Source: Olsenella uli
GTDB lineage: Bacteria; Actinomycetota; Coriobacteriia; Coriobacteriales; Atopobiaceae
Direction of reading: 5' to 3'
Assembly: GCF_016900775.1 (NCBI RefSeq)
Contig: NZ_JACJKN010000001.1
Span: 277,542-341,541, forward strand
DNA: 64,000 nucleotides
Numbering within the stretch: the first letter of the stretch is position 1; the number at the start of each line of letters is the position of its first letter. The translations under genes and the position numbers were made by a program. A model generated the notes under the pieces. That model did no database searches and was not told the origin of the DNA. It saw nothing but the letters and a program-made list of their open reading frames with translations. Shown piece after piece: positions 49,060 through 57,856 of this stretch.

Positions 49060-49142
49060 CTCAAATCTGGCTGCACCGTTTTGGCCGTTTGGACCCCTCC
49101 AGGGAGCCCCAAACGGCCAAAACGGTGCAGCCAGACTTGATG
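49060..49142. repeat. Palindromic element, family A (copy 3 of 3)
   Basis: Near-perfect arms of about 35 bases: CTCAAATCTGGCTGCACC / GGTGCAGCCAGACTTGATG outside, GTTTTGGCCGTTTGG / CCAAACGGCCAAAAC inside, loop with GACCCCTCCAGGGAG. Compare 18411 and 20832. Confidence 0.85.
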
Positions 49143-49176
49143 TGAGCCGACAGCCGGGACGGCATCGGGCACCGCC

Positions 49177-50175
49177 CTAGACGAGGTCGTACGGCATCTG
49201 CCTGGCCACCAGGTAGAAGAGCCCCAGCACGGGCCATGCGAGCGAGAAGAACAGGCAGCTCGCGCCCAGCACGGCGACGCGCAGCACGTAGAACGCCGCG
49301 CGCCGCGCGCCCGTGCGCTCGCGGCTCTCGCAGCTCATGCGCACGAACGCCCCGCCCGGCGTGGAGCCGCCGTGCCGCCACGGCCGCACGCCCTCGACCC
49401 ACACGAACGCCGCGCCCGCGAGCAGAAGGACCCAGGGGCCGTCGGCCAGGCGCTCGCCGCCGGCGACGTCGCTCAGCACGAGCGCCAGCGCCGCGCCGCC
49501 GCTCACCGCCACAGTCGAGACGAGCGTCATGTCCAGCCAGAACGCCACGCAGCGCCGGACGAGGCCCGGCGCGCGCGTGACCTCGCCCTCCTCGGCCAGC
49601 GCCCCGGGCGGCAGCACGCGTGCGAGCGCGGCCGCGCAGGCCCACCCCAGCGCCGCGCCACACGTGTTGTAGATGAGGTCGTCCACGTCCGCCGTGCGGT
49701 AGGCGTACGGGTAGAGGCCGAAGAGCCCCGTGCCCTGCGCGGCCTCGATGGCAAGCGATGCGAGCAGGCCCGCGGCGACGGACCGCCAGAACCCCCAGCG
49801 CAGCAGGCGCCCCGCGATGAAGCCGAGCGGCACGAAGAGCGCCACGTTGAAGGCGATCTGCGGCAGCGTGCTCACGCCCTCGCGCAGGAAGTCCCCCACG
49901 AAGGCCAGCGGGTCGAGCTGCCAGGGGATGCCGTAGGTGATGCCGGGGCCGGAGCTGCCCTCCGGCAGCGGCCAGAGCGTGAAGCACCCCAGGCCCAGCA
50001 CATAGAGGACCGCAAGGTAGGTGGAGACGACCGTGCCAAAGCGCAGGCGCCCGTCTCGGTGGTAGACCCATGCCAGGATCGGCAGCGTGAGCGCGGCCGA
50101 GGCCAGCGGCCAGAGCGACACCGCCGCGAGGAAGTTCTCCGTATAGTCGGAGAGAAAGCGTCTGATGAGATTCAT
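49177..50175 (-). CDS. VanZ-like and RDD domain membrane protein
   Basis: 332 residues. N-terminal VanZ-like part (about 1-190): CFTLWPLP, IAFNVALFVPLGFIAG and EAAQGTGLFGLYPYAYRTADVDDLIYNTCGAALG. An RDD-type part follows (about 210-332: RRCVAFWLDMTLVS ... TPGGAFVRMS). About eight helices. Proteins with VanZ domains can lower teicoplanin sensitivity; most have no known role. ATG at 50175; the ribosome site would be GAGAAGAACGG, a copy of the dispersed motif (50183). Confidence 0.88.
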   Translation of the reverse strand: MNLIRRFLSDYTENFLAAVSLWPLASAALTLPILAWVYHRDGRLRFGTVVSTYLAVLYVLGLGCFTLWPLPEGSSGPGITYGIPWQLDPLAFVGDFLREGVSTLPQIAFNVALFVPLGFIAGRLLRWGFWRSVAAGLLASLAIEAAQGTGLFGLYPYAYRTADVDDLIYNTCGAALGWACAAALARVLPPGALAEEGEVTRAPGLVRRCVAFWLDMTLVSTVAVSGGAALALVLSDVAGGERLADGPWVLLLAGAAFVWVEGVRPWRHGGSTPGGAFVRMSCESRERTGARRAAFYVLRVAVLGASCLFFSLAWPVLGLFYLVARQMPYDLV

Positions 50176-50368
50176 GCCGTCCGTTCTTCTCGCCCGTCTT
50201 TCCTGAGCCTCATTGTTCCCCGCCGGGGGTGTCCGCCGCCATCGAAGTTCCTTACGGTTTCGCAAGCCTTGTCACCCCAGGGTGTCAGTGCCGGCGGGGA
50301 CCCCGAGCGCGCCGGGGAGGTCCGGGGAGACTGTCTGCGTACCGCACAGCCATGACGAAAGGGGAGAG

Positions 50369-51331
50369 ATGGACGCTGCGATGCAGGGTGCACATGCCGC
50401 GCCGGCCGCCTCGGGAGGGATGGCCGTCACCACGGCGGGCCTCACCAAGCGCTACGGGGACGCCTGCGTGGTCGACCGCGTGAGCCTCGCCGTGCCCGAG
50501 CGCGCGGTCTACGGCTTTCTGGGGCCCAACGGCGCCGGCAAGTCCACCACGATGAAGATGCTCCTGGGGCTCGTGCACCCCACGGAGGGCTCGGCCACGG
50601 TCCTGGGCACGCCCATGACCCCGGAAAACCGGCTCGAGGTCCTGCGGCGCGTGGGCTCGCTCATCGAGAGCCCGAGCTGCTACCCGCACCTCACGGCGCG
50701 GGAGAACCTGGAGATCGTGCGCCAGCTGCGGGGCCTGCCCTCCTCTGAGATCGACGAGGTGCTGAAGATCGTCCGGCTTGACGCGCCGTCGCTCAGGCGC
50801 AAGCGCGTGGGGAACTTCTCGCTCGGCATGAAGCAGCGCCTCGGCATCGCCGCCGCGCTCATGGGCAGGCCGCCGCTGCTCCTGCTCGACGAGCCCACCA
50901 ACGGCCTCGACCCCTCGGGCATCCACGAGATCCGCGCCCTCGTGCGCGAGCTTCCGCGTATGTTCGACATGACGGTCGTCGTGTCCAGCCACCTGCTCTC
51001 CGAGGTCGACCAGATGGCCGACCACGTGGGGATCATCCGCAGGGGTCAGATGGTGTGGCAGGGCCCGCTCGCCGAGCTCCACGCGCGCGGGCGGCGCTGG
51101 ATAGCCCTGCGCACGACGGACAACGCCCGGGCGGCAGAGCTGCTGCCCGGCGCGCAGGTGGACCCGGACGATGCCTCCTATCTGCGCGTGCGCGCGCTGG
51201 ACGACGCCGCGGCGGCACGGATCAGCCTGGGCCTCGCCAACCGCGGCATCGGCCTTGTGCGCATGGAGGAGCACGAGGACTCGCTCGAGGACATCTTCCT
51301 CAGGCTCACCGGGATGGAGGAGACGCTATGA
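50369..51331 (+). CDS. ABC transporter ATPase (bacitracin/lantibiotic immunity type)
   Basis: 320 residues. A 25-residue Ala-rich N-terminus, then VTTAGLTKRYGDACVVDRVSL, Walker A GPNGAGKSTT, signature FSLGMKQRLGIAAAL, Walker B LLLLDEPTNGLDPSG, and a C-terminal extension of about 90 residues. This fits the BcrA/LanF/SpaF group that expels bacteriocins or lipid II-binding peptides. AAAGGGGAGAG before ATG 50369. Translationally coupled with two permease genes and a two-component system, a common sensing and resistance module. Confidence 0.9.
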   Translation: MDAAMQGAHAAPAASGGMAVTTAGLTKRYGDACVVDRVSLAVPERAVYGFLGPNGAGKSTTMKMLLGLVHPTEGSATVLGTPMTPENRLEVLRRVGSLIESPSCYPHLTARENLEIVRQLRGLPSSEIDEVLKIVRLDAPSLRRKRVGNFSLGMKQRLGIAAALMGRPPLLLLDEPTNGLDPSGIHEIRALVRELPRMFDMTVVVSSHLLSEVDQMADHVGIIRRGQMVWQGPLAELHARGRRWIALRTTDNARAAELLPGAQVDPDDASYLRVRALDDAAAARISLGLANRGIGLVRMEEHEDSLEDIFLRLTGMEETL

Positions 51332-52119
51332 CGGGCGAGAAGAACGCGGCGCTCGCCGCCGCGCCGCGGCCGGGCATGGCCCGCCAGGTCCTGCTCGAGT
51401 TCGGGAAGAGCCGGCGCAAGCACCTCTGGCTCATCTGCGCCGCCATGCTCGGCGTGCTCCTGCTGTGGTTTGGCTACCAGTCGTCGCGCCAGGTCGGGCA
51501 CACGACCGACTACCGCGCGCTGCTCTACAGCCTGCCCGTCGTCAACGCGATCTTCCTCCCGCTTCTGTCCGCCGTGGTGGCCTCGACCGTCTGCGACGTG
51601 GAGAACCGCGCGAACATGTGGAAGGAGCTCCTCACGATGGAGCGCGCGGAGGACCTCTTCTGCGCGAAGTGGCTCACCTGCGCCCTCGTGATGGCCGCCG
51701 TGGTGACGGCCGAGGTCGCGGCCGCCTCCGCCATCGGCGCCGCCGTGGGCTTCCGGGAGATTCCGGTGGGGGAGCGCTTCGTGCTCTGGGTCTCGACGCT
51801 TTCCGTGTGCCTCTTCGTGACGACGGTCGTTGAGTGCCTCTGCCTCTTCATCGCCAACCAGTTCGCGCCGCTCGTCGTGGGCGTGGCGCTGTCGTTTCTG
51901 GGGCTCTTCTCGATGTACCGGCCGCCGGCCTTCTCGATCCTCGTGCCGAGCTCCTACTTCGGCCTCATGTCAACCGTGAGCATGTCCTACGACGCCGCCG
52001 CCGGGGTCGCGAGCTTTGGCAGCGTCGCCTGGCCCGTGGGCTACTTCGCCGTCATCGTCCTCATCACCGTCGCCGCGTTCGCGCTGTCGCTGCGGGCCTT
52101 CATGAGAAGGGAGCTCTAG
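51328..52119 (+). CDS. ABC-2 type permease (LanE/MutE-like)
   Basis: 263 residues, six membrane helices, with a charged stretch after the second (VCDVENRANMWKELLTMERAEDLFCAKW) as found in the lantibiotic-protection permeases. ATG 51328 overlaps the ATPase stop (ATGA). The start MTGEKNAALA is encoded by the dispersed motif (51334-51345), which looks as if it had been placed into the first codons. Forms a heteromeric exporter with the next gene (inference from the family). Confidence 0.87.
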   Translation: MTGEKNAALAAAPRPGMARQVLLEFGKSRRKHLWLICAAMLGVLLLWFGYQSSRQVGHTTDYRALLYSLPVVNAIFLPLLSAVVASTVCDVENRANMWKELLTMERAEDLFCAKWLTCALVMAAVVTAEVAAASAIGAAVGFREIPVGERFVLWVSTLSVCLFVTTVVECLCLFIANQFAPLVVGVALSFLGLFSMYRPPAFSILVPSSYFGLMSTVSMSYDAAAGVASFGSVAWPVGYFAVIVLITVAAFALSLRAFMRREL

Positions 52120-52120
52120 C

Positions 52121-52861
52121 ATGCTCGTCTCCTGCATCCGCGCGGAGCTGATCAAGCTCCGCCGCGCGCCGATCTGGGTGGCCTTCGTGGCGCTCCCCGG
52201 CGCCTCGGCGCTCATCGGCTGCGCCAACTACCAGATGAACCTCGGGGTCATCACCCCCGGCTGGGCGAACCTCTGGACCCAGCAGACGCTCTTCGTGTGC
52301 TACTTCTTCCTGCCGGCGCTCATGGGCGCGGGGTGCTCGTTCCTGTGGCGCCAGGAGCACCTGGGCTCCAACTGGAACGAGTTCATGGTGCAGCCGGTCC
52401 CCGTCCTGGACCTCGTGCTCGCCAAGTTCTGCGTGGGCGCGCTGATGTCGCTGCTCGCCTTTGCGTCGATTGTCGTGTTCTACGTGGTCGGGGGCGTCGC
52501 GCTCGGAGTGCCCGGGGAGATGCCGGTGGCGCGGATCGCGGAGTACGTCACGCTCGGGATCTTGGGCTCGCTCGTCATCGTGGCGGTCCAGCTCGCCGTC
52601 TCCATGGTCGTGCGCAACTTCGCCGCGCCGGTGGGCGTGGCCCTCGCCGGGGGCGTGTCGGGCCTCGTCGCCACCATGGTGGGCTGGGGCAACGTCTGGC
52701 CCTACTCCCTGATTCAGACCGGCATGAACTCGAACACGATGGTCGACCTGTCCGCCATTGGCGTTGCCCAGATTGTGGTCCTCTCGGCCGTGTACTCGGC
52801 GCTCGCCCTTGCGTGGGCGTGCCGATGGCTCTCGCGCCGCGACGTCGTGGCGACGAAGTAG
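52121..52861 (+). CDS. ABC-2 type permease (LanG-like)
   Basis: 246 residues, six membrane helices. The N-terminal SCIRAELIKLRRAPIW and the LWRQEHLGSNWNEFMVQPVPVLDLVLAKF loop match the second permease of this transporter type. One base after the previous stop. The module resembles bacteriocin self-protection systems, but no bacteriocin gene is visible in the window, so the ligand is likely external. Confidence 0.87.
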   Translation: MLVSCIRAELIKLRRAPIWVAFVALPGASALIGCANYQMNLGVITPGWANLWTQQTLFVCYFFLPALMGAGCSFLWRQEHLGSNWNEFMVQPVPVLDLVLAKFCVGALMSLLAFASIVVFYVVGGVALGVPGEMPVARIAEYVTLGILGSLVIVAVQLAVSMVVRNFAAPVGVALAGGVSGLVATMVGWGNVWPYSLIQTGMNSNTMVDLSAIGVAQIVVLSAVYSALALAWACRWLSRRDVVATK

Positions 52862-52900
52862 TATGTGGGTGACGTGGCGTTCGGTCGGGGGGCACGGGGC

Positions 52901-54097
52901 ATGACGGAGCGGGGCCGCATACGGGAGCGCGTCGTCGCCTGGGGCGAGCGTCCCCAGGCGCGCCTCGTCGCGCCGGTGGTCTGCGTGGTCTTTGAGGCGG
53001 TCTTCCTTACCCGTTATATCTCCTTCCTGTCCGGGGACTATGACCCCGCCTCCGTGTGGCTGCTCCTGTGGTGCGTCGCTGCCGTTCTCGCGTGCGTCTT
53101 CCTCCGGGGGCGTTACCCCCTCGGCGCGCTGCTCGCCGCCTGCGCCTGCGCGGCGGCGTGCGCGCACGTCGACGAGGGGAACTACACGAGCGTCCCGCTT
53201 CTGGTCCTGCTCTACGGGGTGGTCGCGCGGGCGGACTGGCCGCGGGCGGTGGCGGCCGTCATCGCCGTCATCGCCGCGTTCTGGGCGCCCGTCCACCTTG
53301 CGGGGGAGGGGGCCCTCGCCCTCGTGCACCTCGAGTGGACCCTGGCCGTGGTCGCCGCCGCGCTCGTGTCCCGCACGCTGTGGACCCGCCGTCAGGCGGC
53401 GCGCGAGCTCGAGGGGGAGCGCCTCGCGCGCGAGCGGGCGGCGCGCGAGCGCGACGAGGCCGAGGCGCGCAGCCGCATCGCGGCCGAGCTGCACGACTCG
53501 GTGGGGCACGACCTCACGGCCATCATCGCGCTTTCCGAGGGACTCGCAGGCGCCACGGGCGACGCGGTCATAGACGACGCAATCGCGCGCATCAACGACC
53601 TGGCCCGCGCCGGGCTCGCGGACACGCGCCGCGCCGTGCGCTCGATCGGGCGCCTGGGGGCCGTCCCGGTGGAGGGCCCCGAGCGCCACGGCTGGGACGA
53701 CCTCGCCCCGGCGCTGGCGGACGCCCGCGCGACGGGCCTGGCCGCCGCGCTCACCGAGACCGGGGCCCGCCCGCACGACGACCCCGCCCAGGCGGACCTC
53801 GCGCTTCGCGTGAGCCGCGAGGCCGTGACCAACGCGCTGCGCCACGCGCGCGGGGCCACGCGCCTCACGGTCTCCTGGGACCACGGCGCGGACGGGGGCT
53901 GCGTCGTGACCGCGCGCGACAACGGGCGGCCGGGCGAGAAGGACGGCGCGCCCGCGGCCTCGGACGGGACCGGCCTCGCGCGCCTGCGCGCCGAGGTGGA
54001 GGCGGCCGGCGGGTCCTTCTCGGCAGGGCCCGGCGAGGGCGGCGGCTGGTGCGTGCGGGCCGCGCTGCCGAGGATGGCGCGAGAGGGGGACGCGTGA
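52901..54097 (+). CDS. Sensor histidine kinase (HisKA_3/NarL-type)
   Basis: 398 residues. Five to six membrane helices (about 20-155), a coiled-coil linker (ARELEGERLARERAARERDEAEAR), phosphorylation motif ELHDSVGHDLTAIIALSEG (His198), then an ATPase domain with REAVTNALRHARG (N box), DNGRPGEKDG and GTGLARLRAEVEAAGGS. The sensing part has no large outside domain, as in intramembrane-type sensors linked to peptide exporters. Start at ATG 52901; a GTG at 52865 is also in frame. Overlaps the response regulator by 4 bases (GTGA). Confidence 0.92.
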   Translation: MTERGRIRERVVAWGERPQARLVAPVVCVVFEAVFLTRYISFLSGDYDPASVWLLLWCVAAVLACVFLRGRYPLGALLAACACAAACAHVDEGNYTSVPLLVLLYGVVARADWPRAVAAVIAVIAAFWAPVHLAGEGALALVHLEWTLAVVAAALVSRTLWTRRQAARELEGERLARERAARERDEAEARSRIAAELHDSVGHDLTAIIALSEGLAGATGDAVIDDAIARINDLARAGLADTRRAVRSIGRLGAVPVEGPERHGWDDLAPALADARATGLAAALTETGARPHDDPAQADLALRVSREAVTNALRHARGATRLTVSWDHGADGGCVVTARDNGRPGEKDGAPAASDGTGLARLRAEVEAAGGSFSAGPGEGGGWCVRAALPRMAREGDA

Positions 54098-54771
54098 CGA
54101 AGATCGTGGAGGTCATGCTCGTCGACGACCAGGCAGAGACCCGCCTGGGCTTCTCGCTCATGCTGCGGCGAGACCCGACGCTGCACCTCTGGGGCCAGGC
54201 GGAGAACGGGCGCCAGGCGGTCGACGCCGTCGACCGCGCCGCCGCGGCGGGCCGGACGCTCCCCGACGTCGTGCTCATGGACGTGCGGATGCCCGTCATG
54301 GACGGCATCGACGCCTGCGCGCTCATCTGCGCGCGCCACCCGGAGGCGCGCGTGCTCATCCTCACCACCTACGACGAGGACGACTACGCCTTCGGTGGCC
54401 TGGAGGCGGGCGCCTCGGGGTTTCTCCTCAAGGATGTCCGCGCCCGCGAGCTCATCGACGCGGTGCACGCCATCGCCGAGGGGGACGCCGTCCTCACGCT
54501 GCGCGTCACCCGCGCGGTCCTCGAGCGCGACGTCCCCAGGGTCGTCCCCGGCTCCGAGCGCGAGCGCCTGCGCCGGGCCTTCCGCCGGCTCACCGGCCAC
54601 GAACGGAGGATCTGCTCGCTCATAGCCGACGGCCTCTCCAACGCCGAGATCGCCGAGCGCCTGGTTATCCAGCCCGCCAGCGCCAAGCGCGCCGTCTCCC
54701 GCATCCTCGCCAAGCTGGGCATGCGCGACCGCACGCAGATTGCCGTCTCCTGGTATCGGGCGGGGCTGTAG
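54094..54771 (+). CDS. NarL/FixJ-type response regulator
   Basis: 225 residues. Receiver domain: VMLVDDQAETR, phospho-acceptor in VLMDVRMPVMDG (Asp about 57) and LLKDVRARELIDAV. LuxR-type HTH at about 165-220: LTGHERRICSLIADGLSNAEIAERL. In the recognition helix AKRAVSRILAKLG stands where VKTHVSNIL is typical. GTG 54094 overlaps the kinase stop. It probably controls the exporter operon upstream. A GGCGAGAAGGAC copy follows 22 bases after the stop. Confidence 0.92.
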   Translation: MTKIVEVMLVDDQAETRLGFSLMLRRDPTLHLWGQAENGRQAVDAVDRAAAAGRTLPDVVLMDVRMPVMDGIDACALICARHPEARVLILTTYDEDDYAFGGLEAGASGFLLKDVRARELIDAVHAIAEGDAVLTLRVTRAVLERDVPRVVPGSERERLRRAFRRLTGHERRICSLIADGLSNAEIAERLVIQPASAKRAVSRILAKLGMRDRTQIAVSWYRAGL

Positions 54772-54818
54772 GGCGCCCGCGGCCCGGGCCCTGGCGAGAA
54801 GGACCGTCCGCGCGTCGC

Positions 54819-54847
54819 TTGCCTCGCTCCCCGAGCGCCGCTATCAT
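54819..54847 (+). promoter_or_regulatory. Promoter of the MFS gene
   Basis: TTGCCT at 54819-54824 and TATCAT at 54842-54847 with a 17-base spacer, 50 bases before the GTG start. The operator at 54852 overlaps the expected transcription start. Confidence 0.55.
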
Positions 54848-54851
54848 GGTG

Positions 54852-54865
54852 TGGAAACGTTTCCA
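54852..54865. promoter_or_regulatory. LacI-family-type operator
   Basis: TGGAAACGTTTCCA, a perfect 14-base palindrome with the central CG of LacI/CcpA-type operators. It begins five bases after the -10 box, so a bound LacI-family repressor would block the MFS promoter. No LacI gene is in the window. Confidence 0.75.
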
Positions 54866-54896
54866 TTCCGAGAGCGCCAAAAGGGGAGGAGCGTCC

Positions 54897-56096
54897 GTGT
54901 CCACCGTTCTTCTCGTTGTCATCTACGTGGCCTTTGTGGGTCTGGGCATCCCGGACTCGCTCTTTGGGGCAGCGTGGCCCGCCATGCACCCCGACCTCGG
55001 CGTCCCGGTCTCGTGGGGCAGCGCGGTCACGATGGTCACCTGCTGCGGGACCGTCGTCTCCAGCCTCTCCTCCGCGGCGCTCATCGGCCGCTTTGGCACC
55101 GGGCGCGTCACGGCCGCCTCCACGGCGCTCACCGCGGCGGCGCTCGCCGGCTTTGCCGTGGCGCCGGGCTTTCCGTGGCTCTGCCTGCTGGCGATTCCCC
55201 TCGGCCTCGGCGCGGGCGCCATCGACACGGCGCTCAACAACTACGTGGCCCTGCACTACAGGGCCACGCACATGAACTTCCTCCACTGCGCCTACGGCGT
55301 GGGCATTACGGTGAGCCCGTTTCTCATGTCGCTCGCGCTCTCGGGCGGCACGTGGCGCGACGGCTACCTCGAGGCGGCGGCCGTCCAGGCTGCGATCATG
55401 GCGGCCACGATCGCGATCCTGCCGCTCTGGTCCCGCGTCGGCCATGAGGAGCCGGCGGGCGAGAAGGGCGACGACCCCGCGCCCCGCTCCGCGAGCCCGC
55501 TCGCGCTCGTCCGACGCCGCGACATTCGCCTGGCCTGCCTCGTCTTCATGGCGTCCGTCGCCATCGAGGGCGTCTGCAACACCTGGTGCGCGAGCTATCT
55601 CGTGAGCGCGCGCGGCATGGCGGCCGGCGCCGCCGCCGGCATGGTGACGGTCTACTACGTGGGCGTGACGGCGGGGCGCTTCCTCTCCGGCGTGCTGGCC
55701 AACCGGCTTACCAGCAAGCAGCTCGTGGGGCTGGGGCAGGCGGTCACCTTCGTGGCCGTGCTCGTGCTTCTCGCCCCGCTGCCGCTGGCCGCCGCGCCGG
55801 CGGGCCTCTTCCTCGTGGGCTTTGGCAACAGCCCGCTCTACCCCAACATGCTCCACCTCACGCCCCGCCTCTTTGGGCGCGATCTCTCGCAGGCGGCGAT
55901 CGGCGTGCAGATGGCGGCCTCCTACGTGGGCTCCCTCACGCTGCCGCCGCTCTTTGGCCTTCTCGCGGAGCGCATGGGCTTCTGGCTCTTCCCGGTGGCG
56001 CTGCTCGTGCTGTCCGTGGTCGTTCTCGCCGCGTTCCTCGGCCTCATGGCGCTCAAGGGGTGGAGGCCGCGCCGGCCGGGCGACGGGCGCGCGTAG
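54897..56096 (+). CDS. Major facilitator superfamily transporter (sugar permease-like)
   Basis: 399 residues, 12 membrane helices. VSTVLLVVIYVAFVGLGIPDSLFGAAWPAM is similar to the start of the FHS (fucose/glucose) permease group. RATHMNFLHCAYGVGITVSP after helix 4 and GFGNSPLYPNMLHLTP in the second half support this group. With the LacI-type operator at its promoter, import of a sugar is likely; which one is unknown. GTG 54897 has AGGGGAGGA upstream. Confidence 0.87.
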   Translation: MSTVLLVVIYVAFVGLGIPDSLFGAAWPAMHPDLGVPVSWGSAVTMVTCCGTVVSSLSSAALIGRFGTGRVTAASTALTAAALAGFAVAPGFPWLCLLAIPLGLGAGAIDTALNNYVALHYRATHMNFLHCAYGVGITVSPFLMSLALSGGTWRDGYLEAAAVQAAIMAATIAILPLWSRVGHEEPAGEKGDDPAPRSASPLALVRRRDIRLACLVFMASVAIEGVCNTWCASYLVSARGMAAGAAAGMVTVYYVGVTAGRFLSGVLANRLTSKQLVGLGQAVTFVAVLVLLAPLPLAAAPAGLFLVGFGNSPLYPNMLHLTPRLFGRDLSQAAIGVQMAASYVGSLTLPPLFGLLAERMGFWLFPVALLVLSVVVLAAFLGLMALKGWRPRRPGDGRA

Positions 56097-56328
56097 CTGC
56101 GGGCGCCTCGCCGGGGGCCTCGCTCTGCGCCGCTAGGCCAAGACGGTCGGCGGGCTCTTCTCGAAGCCGCTTGACCGGACTCGCCCTGGTCCAAAGAATC
56201 AAGACAATGCGCGAGCTTGCCGCATCAGTCGCGCTATGCTTCTCGTGAAGGCGGACGGCGAGAAGGACGGTGGGACATGGCCGACATGCGATGCGCTGGG
56301 TCGGGCGTCCCGTGCGAGGTGAGCTGAC
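56097..56328. other. Intergenic region before the PH-domain gene
   Basis: Nothing coding seen. Contains one GGCGAGAAGGAC copy (56257-56268) and a possible TATGCT -10 box at 56235-56240. Confidence 0.4.
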
Positions 56329-56772
56329 GTGCGCATCTACAAGGGCAATCCCGAGCTTGTCTTTCGCGGGAAGGTGGCGCCGTGGTACGGCGCGCTTTCT
56401 GGTCTCGTGGCCGCGGTGGCGGCGATTCTGGCGCTGCAGCCCGGGATGCCGGCCGGCGTGCCGGCGGCGCTGCTCGTCGCTGGCGCCGTCGTGCTGTGGC
56501 CGGCGGTGGTTCGCAACCGTGTGGAGCTCTATGCCGACAGACTTGAGATCGTCTTTGGCTGGGCGCGCACGATCATCCCGTACGAGCACGTGACGGGCGT
56601 GCGCCCCTACACGGGCTCGTCTGAGCAGTTCACCGGCAACAAGTGCACGGCGGCGCTCGACGGCGTCTTCATCGAGGCGCCGCGGGACGGCGACGCCGCG
56701 GTCTCGGTGATCGGCAACGACAACCTGATGGGCGAGCTGCGCCGGCGGGCGGGGCTCGGCGAGCAGCCGTGA
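56329..56772 (+). CDS. Bacterial PH domain-like membrane protein
   Basis: 147 residues. Two membrane helices (about 20-35 and 42-60) followed by a small beta-rich domain with VELYADRLEIVFGWARTIIPYEHVTGVR, the pattern of bacterial PH domains (bPH_2 type). Function unknown, possibly stress-related envelope protein. GTG start at 56329 is uncertain. Its stop overlaps the following Ogt-GNAT gene, so both are co-translated. Confidence 0.7.
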   Translation: MRIYKGNPELVFRGKVAPWYGALSGLVAAVAAILALQPGMPAGVPAALLVAGAVVLWPAVVRNRVELYADRLEIVFGWARTIIPYEHVTGVRPYTGSSEQFTGNKCTAALDGVFIEAPRDGDAAVSVIGNDNLMGELRRRAGLGEQP

Positions 56773-57719
56773 GGTGCACGTCAGTCTATCGCTCCCCGCT
56801 GGGGGAGATGCTGCTTGCGAGCGACGGCTCCGCGCTCACCGGGCTCTGGTTCGAGGGGCAGCGCCGCTTCGCCGCGGGCTTGGCGCCAGACGCTCGCGCC
56901 CGCGACGGCCTGGCCGTCTTCGATGAGGCGCGCTCATGGCTGGACGCCTACTTCACGGGCGGCCGCCCCGATGCCGTGCCGCCGCTCGCGCTCGTGGGCA
57001 CATCGTTCCAGCGCGCCGTCTGGGACGAGCTGCGCCTCGTGGGGAGCGGCCAGACCGTCACCTACGGGGAGCTGGCGGCTCGCGTGGGCCGGCTTCTGGG
57101 CCGCGCCACCTCGCCGCGGGCGGTGGGCTCGGCGGTGGGACGCAACCCGGTCTCTGTGATCGTGGGCTGCCATCGCGTGCTCGGCGCTCACGGCGCGCTC
57201 ACCGGCTACGCGGGCGGCCTCTGGCGCAAGCGGGCCCTTCTCGCCTTGGAGCGCGAGGGCCTGGTCGTCGCCGAGGCCCCCGAGCGCCCCGCGGCCCTGC
57301 TGCGCGCGCTCGCCGACGTCTGGGAGCGCTCGGTCCGCGCGACGCACGACTTCCTTCTGCCCGGCGAGGTGGGACGGATGCGGCCCATGGTGCCCGACGC
57401 AATCGGTCACGTGCCGCTTCTTCTCGTCGCGCGCCGGGCGGACGCGCCGATCGGGTTTCTGGGCATGGACGGGGACTTCGTGGAGATGCTCTTCGTGGAC
57501 CCCGCGGAGCGTGGGAGCGGCGTGGGGCGGCTGCTCATGGAGCGGGCGACGGAGCTTCTCGGGGCGCGCGAGGTCTCGGTGAACGAGCAGAACCCGCAGG
57601 CGGTGGGGTTCTACGAGCACCTGGGCTTCTCGGCGTATCGCCGCACGTCCACGGACGATGGCGGCCGCCCCTACCCGCTGCTCTACATGAGGCTCGCCCC
57701 AGCGGCCCGCGGGAGGTGA
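56769..57719 (+). CDS. Fusion of O6-alkylguanine-DNA alkyltransferase and GNAT domain
   Basis: 316 residues. N-terminal part (1-165): SPLGEMLLASDGSALTGLWF, SFQRAVWDELRLVGSGQTVTYGELA, RAVGSAVGRNPVSVIVGCHRVLG. This is the Ogt/MGMT fold with acceptor Cys134 in GCHRV; the usual residue before Cys is Pro, here Gly. The C-terminal part (about 185-310) is a GNAT domain: IGFLGMDGDFVEMLFVDPAERGSGVGRLLMERA and NEQNPQAVGFYEHLGF, similar to YjaB. It may combine repair of alkylated DNA with acetylation of an unknown target. GTG 56769 overlaps the stop of the PH-domain gene. Confidence 0.88.
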   Translation: MRCTSVYRSPLGEMLLASDGSALTGLWFEGQRRFAAGLAPDARARDGLAVFDEARSWLDAYFTGGRPDAVPPLALVGTSFQRAVWDELRLVGSGQTVTYGELAARVGRLLGRATSPRAVGSAVGRNPVSVIVGCHRVLGAHGALTGYAGGLWRKRALLALEREGLVVAEAPERPAALLRALADVWERSVRATHDFLLPGEVGRMRPMVPDAIGHVPLLLVARRADAPIGFLGMDGDFVEMLFVDPAERGSGVGRLLMERATELLGAREVSVNEQNPQAVGFYEHLGFSAYRRTSTDDGGRPYPLLYMRLAPAARGR

Positions 57720-57856
57720 GCGCTCGCGGCTCGCCTGGGCCGGGCAGCCGTCCCTTGGCCGATGCGGGGAGGCCGCGCCCGCGCCCGACCATGGCATACC
57801 CTAGGACGGGAGGACAGCCGTCGAGAGAGAGGGGGGGCATCGTGGAAGAGGGACGG

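Noticed and set aside
50369..54771. Complete bacteriocin biosynthesis cluster
   Set aside because: Only exporter and two-component genes are present. No precursor peptide or modification enzyme gene was found on either strand nearby.
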